8,906 nucleotides of DNA from Candidatus Gottesmanbacteria bacterium RIFCSPLOWO2_01_FULL_49_10 (GTDB lineage Bacteria > Patescibacteriota > Microgenomatia > UBA10105 > UBA927), in contig MFJZ01000004.1 in assembly GCA_001781025.1 (NCBI GenBank), positions 25,803 to 34,708 on the forward strand, given 5' to 3'. Position numbers and translations under genes: made by a program. Positions 6,371 to 8,906 of this stretch are shown here, piece after piece. The first letter of the stretch is position 1. Each line of letters starts with the position of its first letter. Below the pieces are notes generated by a model. It searched no databases. It was not told where the DNA came from and saw only the letters and a program-made list of their open reading frames with translations.

Positions 6371-7250
6371 AATAACGATTCTCATCCCGGCCAGGGGTGA
6401 AGAATCTGTGATCGTTGATACTCTGGAAGCACTCCGAAAAACGGTACAAACGCCCCATAACATCCTTGTCGTCAACGACCGCGTGAGTCTTTCTGACCGG
6501 ACCGCACAAGTCGTCCGCTCGTATGCAAAAACACACACAAATGTTTCCGTTGTGGTCCTCACCCGTATCGGCGCCCAAACTCCCGGTTTTGGGGCAGCAC
6601 TCCGGGCCGGATTTGCCAGAGTCCGGACGCCATGCGTGGTCGTCGTCATGGCTGATTTGTCCGACGACGCCGCCACAATTGACCGGATGTATCAAAAGAT
6701 GAGAAGCCGTATCAAAACCCATGGGGTGCGGGTCCTGCCAGGCGTTCCCCCCCAAGAATACCCACAAGGGGACCCCTTCTTGGGGGTCCCCCTACGCCTG
6801 TCACCCGCACAGTCGAGTCAGCGTGGTGGTTTTGATATATGTTCTAGATATGGGTGGGACGTGGTCGGTGGCTGCCGCTATTGCCCCGGTGGCAGAAAAA
6901 TCGGTGGACCGAAGCTTCAGGGAATTTTTTCAAGACTTCTCAATACAGCTCTGTTTTACATCGGGTTTCCCACGCGGGATAGCACCAACGCGTTTAAGAT
7001 GTATCGAACCCAGGCTGTTCGCGAGGTTCCTATTAAAGAGGAGAGCGGCACAGAGGCGAGCCTTACCCTTCTTGTGGATCTCTATAGTCGCGGGGCACGC
7101 ATGGTCGATATCCCGACCGATTGGCGCGGAAGGAAAAAGGGATCGCCTAAGTTTTCAATCCTCAAGCGCACTATTCCGTATGCAAAACTCCTCTGGAAGG
7201 CTTTTATTATCTCTTGCCGTCTACTTAAGACCGGGCTCACCAATACTTGA
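6360..7250 (+). CDS. GT2 family glycosyltransferase, DPM1-like, with an internal insertion
   Basis: A 296-residue GT-A-fold enzyme. The ATG at 6360 overlaps the epimerase end and puts the first strand (RITILIPARGEE) at the N-terminus, as expected; the longer start at 6324 adds 12 unrelated residues. VVND (37-40) is the nucleotide-binding acidic site. MADLSDD (97-103) carries the DxD-like metal and UDP/GDP ligands. GGRKIGGPKLQGIFSRLLN (177-195) and DSTNAFKMYR (207-216) are typical of polyprenyl-phosphate sugar synthases. IPTDWRGRKKGSPKF (251-265) is the C-terminal family element. In relatives the helix after the DxD runs directly into GYDVVxGSRY. Here residues 118-163, about 46 codons rich in Pro, Gly and Arg, separate them. 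Without this stretch the length would be about 250, normal for the family. The stretch is encoded by a large palindrome at 6710-6837. It may form a tolerated surface loop or impair the enzyme. Probable product: a polyprenyl-phosphate sugar for GT-C enzymes. Confidence 0.88.
   Translation: MVSRITILIPARGEESVIVDTLEALRKTVQTPHNILVVNDRVSLSDRTAQVVRSYAKTHTNVSVVVLTRIGAQTPGFGAALRAGFARVRTPCVVVVMADLSDDAATIDRMYQKMRSRIKTHGVRVLPGVPPQEYPQGDPFLGVPLRLSPAQSSQRGGFDICSRYGWDVVGGCRYCPGGRKIGGPKLQGIFSRLLNTALFYIGFPTRDSTNAFKMYRTQAVREVPIKEESGTEASLTLLVDLYSRGARMVDIPTDWRGRKKGSPKFSILKRTIPYAKLLWKAFIISCRLLKTGLTNT
6710..6837. repeat. 128-base imperfect palindrome inserted in frame in the GT2 gene
   Basis: The outer arms TATCAAAACC (6710-6719) and GGTTTTGATA (6828-6837) are perfect inverted repeats of 10 bases. 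Inside them GTGCGGGT (6726-6733) pairs with ACCCGCAC (6803-6810). CAGGCGT (6739-6745) pairs with ACGCCTG (6794-6800). CCCCCAAGAA (6749-6758) pairs with TTCTTGGGGG (6777-6786). The pairs are colinear and nested, so a single long hairpin can form. A competing perfect 9-base stem, GGGGACCCC (6768-6776) with GGGGTCCCC (6783-6791), has a 6-base loop. The segment lies exactly where the GT2 protein carries about 46 residues its family lacks. Terminal inverted repeats at both edges suggest a MITE-like or RPE-like element. No clear target duplication is visible. Confidence 0.8.
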
Positions 7251-7452
7251 TGATGCAGGGATCTTCTCCCGTCCACCACGGTTTCTGCCTGGGGAATTTT
7301 CCGAGACTGTTTCCGTATACCCAGGTCATGGGAACACCAAAGCGGGCAACAGTGAACACAGGTTTTCTCCGCAAGAAGTACTCCCAACTATACAGGTATC
7401 GGTAGAAAAATGATTGTCGGTTGAGGACGACGACGTAGTAAATATCAGAGGA
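7237..7452 (-). pseudogene. C-terminal remnant of an unrecognised gene, minus strand
   Basis: Read on the minus strand, 71 codons run from just after a TGA (7453-7455) to a TGA stop at 7237-7239. They give a protein-like sequence rich in aromatic residues with the segments YYVVLNRQSFFYRYLY, ARFGVPMTWVYGNSLGKF and PWWTGEDPCIIKYW. There is no plausible start codon near its 5' end. The preceding codons in another frame read SFYHEYDGLDP (about 7449-7481), which also looks like protein, suggesting a frameshift within an older gene. The fragment is convergent with the GT2 gene and overlaps its last 14 bases. I do not recognise the family. It could be a chance open frame, but the W/Y/F/G/P-rich, low-Ser/Leu composition argues for former coding. 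It sits at the composition break of the window. Confidence 0.4.
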
Positions 7453-7610
7453 TCAAGACCATCATACTCGTGATAGAATGACTATAGAGATTTTTGGTTT
7501 TTTTTAGCCTAGGGAAAATTATGTAGTCCAGAACTCTGCGAAGCGGGTTGAAAGTTAGAAAATCTATTTTTTAGGACAAACAGTTTTAATACTGAAAAAG
7601 GGTAATATAT
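7453..7610. other. AT-rich intergenic segment before the last gene
   Basis: No gene is supported here apart from a possible out-of-frame continuation of the minus-strand remnant up to about 7481. A T-run (T5-GG-T8) lies at 7491-7505, preceded only by a weak ATAG/CTAT stem (7473-7485), so a terminator for the upstream operon is possible but not shown. No convincing -35/-10 pair could be identified. The segment is much richer in A/T than the DNA before 7250, matching the gene that follows. Confidence 0.5.
7595..7602 (+). promoter_or_regulatory. Ribosome binding site of the last gene
   Basis: AAAAAGGG ends eight bases before the ATG at 7611. It supports that start codon over later in-frame ATGs, and the predicted first TM segment begins a few residues after it. 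Confidence 0.65.
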
Positions 7611-8906
7611 ATGCAGTTTAATCGATTACCTCGTCATATTATTTTTCATAGTATATTAATATTTATATTATTTTTAGTTATCGTAATTCCGGCTGCTTAT
7701 CATTCACAAAAAATAAGTCCAGGCAATGTTCCGACCTTCTCTAATCTAAATAATATCGACTATTTTTTTTATCTATCCAATATAAGACAAGGTGGTGATT
7801 TCGGAAAGGATTACGACCTCTTCACCACAGAGTTACCGTCTGATGCAGCGGCCCAATTCCATAGATATTATATCTACTTAGGTAAAATAGGTGCGTTTTT
7901 TGGACTAGAGCCGATGTACATGTATTATGCAGGGTTGTTTTTTGCCGATGTTTTATATTATTTTTTCTGTTGGAAAATAACAGGAATAATTTTTCCTAAG
8001 AAATCTAGATGGAGATGGCTTGCTATGGTGTTAGTTTACTTCTTGAGTCCTTTGCCACGATATACAATTAATATTTTCGGAACTCCCGTATTTATCGGCA
8101 CGACATGGTGGACGTATTTAGATCCATATAGCCGTCTTTTGGCAGTCCCGCATCATATGCTTGGACAAGCATTCATGTTAGGACAAGTATACTTTTTTTT
8201 ACGGTATCTTACAGATCGTCGTTTTTTTTATGCTGTGGGTGTGTCGCTATGCGTGGTATTTGGGGTATTATTTTATATTTTCCCAACCCTCTCATTTTTA
8301 TCTGCTTTAGGAGCAATGACGATATTCATTGTGTTTTATGAAATGAGAGAAAACAACATGAGAGTTCTAATACGAAAGCATTTTGGACTTGTAGCAATTT
8401 TATTGATATCTCTATGCTCGTTATTACTCTATTATTTTTCCTATCGAATGGTGGGTCCAATATGGGCTAAGTTATTTGCTAATGAACATTTAGTTTATAA
8501 CCACAGACCAATTGAGATATGGCCCTATACTATTTGGCAGCTTTTAATTTCCTATGGAGTGCTACTATTGATAATTCCTTCAGCGGTTATTTTTATTATC
8601 TGTAAGACGAGAATATTTAACAGACATATAGTTTTTTTAGTAATTATTTTTGTCGTGCCCTTTATTCTTTACTATCTATCAGCACACTATGTTATTGTTC
8701 TTATGAAAATTAGGTTCGCCCATGTTGCGGGATACGCGATAGGTGGTATTCTGCTAACAGATTTTGTACGAGAACTGATCGACAATATATCTTCGAAGGT
8801 GTTGCGCCCGCTTTTATTTTTGTTAGTTGCTCCTTTTTGTACAATTATCATCCTGTTAGGATGGAACGATTATTGGTTCGACCAATTTAAAAATCCTTCA
8901 AAGTTT
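7611..8906 (+). CDS. AT-rich polytopic membrane protein, probably GT-C-like (3' end outside the window)
   Basis: The frame is open for 432 codons from the ATG to the window edge. TM1 is about residues 10-29. It is followed by an outer loop with NIDYFFYLSNIRQGG (48-62) and FTTELPSDAAAQFHRYY (71-87). Further hydrophobic segments lie at about 104-121, 135-146, 205-245, 258-277, 307-331, 338-357, 370-384 and 399-417. TYLDPYSRLLAVPHHMLGQ (168-186) is another marked feature. From memory, a Y-L-S-K-I-R-x-G loop, a conserved T-E-P-type element and a P-H-H-x-L-G-Q motif occur in large membrane proteins of CPR bacteria and Chloroflexi that look like GT-C glycosyltransferases. I cannot confirm the family here. 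A D-E catalytic pair as in GT39 is not evident; D50 is a candidate. Codons are strongly A/T-ending, unlike the operon upstream, which suggests separate acquisition. It has its own ribosome binding site and is probably a separate transcription unit. Confidence 0.8.
   Translation, partial: MQFNRLPRHIIFHSILIFILFLVIVIPAAYHSQKISPGNVPTFSNLNNIDYFFYLSNIRQGGDFGKDYDLFTTELPSDAAAQFHRYYIYLGKIGAFFGLEPMYMYYAGLFFADVLYYFFCWKITGIIFPKKSRWRWLAMVLVYFLSPLPRYTINIFGTPVFIGTTWWTYLDPYSRLLAVPHHMLGQAFMLGQVYFFLRYLTDRRFFYAVGVSLCVVFGVLFYIFPTLSFLSALGAMTIFIVFYEMRENNMRVLIRKHFGLVAILLISLCSLLLYYFSYRMVGPIWAKLFANEHLVYNHRPIEIWPYTIWQLLISYGVLLLIIPSAVIFIICKTRIFNRHIVFLVIIFVVPFILYYLSAHYVIVLMKIRFAHVAGYAIGGILLTDFVRELIDNISSKVLRPLLFLLVAPFCTIIILLGWNDYWFDQFKNPSKF

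Noticed and set aside
6721..7413. Long + frame of 230 codons overlapping the GT2 gene
   Set aside because: It is out of frame with the well-conserved GT2 motifs and shows no family features; it is a shadow frame.
7473..7505. Possible rho-independent terminator with T-run
   Set aside because: The T-rich run is real but the stem before it has only four AT-rich pairs and is separated from the run. It was not listed as a terminator.
1..8906. CRISPR arrays, rRNA or functional tRNA genes, transposase genes
   Set aside because: No regularly spaced repeats, no conserved rRNA or tRNA structure and no transposase motif were found on either strand.

Overview
The window is a bacterial surface-polysaccharide or glycoprotein-glycosylation locus. 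All intact genes lie on the + strand and are tightly packed. Start-stop overlaps (an ATGA at 1531-1534, 16 bases at 3660-3675, 11 bases at 6360-6370) imply co-transcription and translational coupling. The gene families, the packing and the in-frame use of TGA as a stop suggest an uncultivated Patescibacteria/CPR-type bacterium using code 11. This is an inference, because no rRNA or ribosomal protein gene is present. Positions 1-7250 are moderately GC-rich. From about 7450 the DNA becomes strongly AT-rich.

Layout. 1-741 is the 3' end of a polytopic GT-C-like membrane protein with a C-terminal extracytoplasmic domain. 767-1534 is a class I SAM methyltransferase. 1531-3675 is a YfhO-family membrane protein. 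3660-5264 is a GT39/PMT-like GT-C glycosyltransferase. A 74-base gap follows. 5339-6370 is an extended SDR close to CDP-paratose/CDP-tyvelose 2-epimerase. 6360-7250 is a DPM1-like GT2 glycosyltransferase. 7237-7452 on the minus strand is a convergent remnant of an unrecognised gene. 7453-7610 is AT-rich intergenic DNA. From 7611 an AT-rich polytopic membrane protein gene runs off the right edge.

Inferred joint role: the epimerase supplies a modified nucleotide sugar. The GT2 enzyme probably loads a sugar onto a polyprenyl-phosphate carrier at the cytoplasmic face. The GT-C and YfhO proteins would use such lipid-linked sugars on the outer face. The methyltransferase may decorate a glycan or lipid intermediate.

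Most notable: three of these genes (1-741, YfhO, GT2) each carry a palindromic DNA segment inside the reading frame. In YfhO and GT2, and plausibly in the first gene, it sits where the protein family would be expected to be shorter. Two are bordered by tandem heptamers of the form TGTCANN. The pattern resembles the Rickettsia palindromic elements, which insert in frame into protein-coding genes, and may be an undescribed family of small coding-compatible mobile palindromes.
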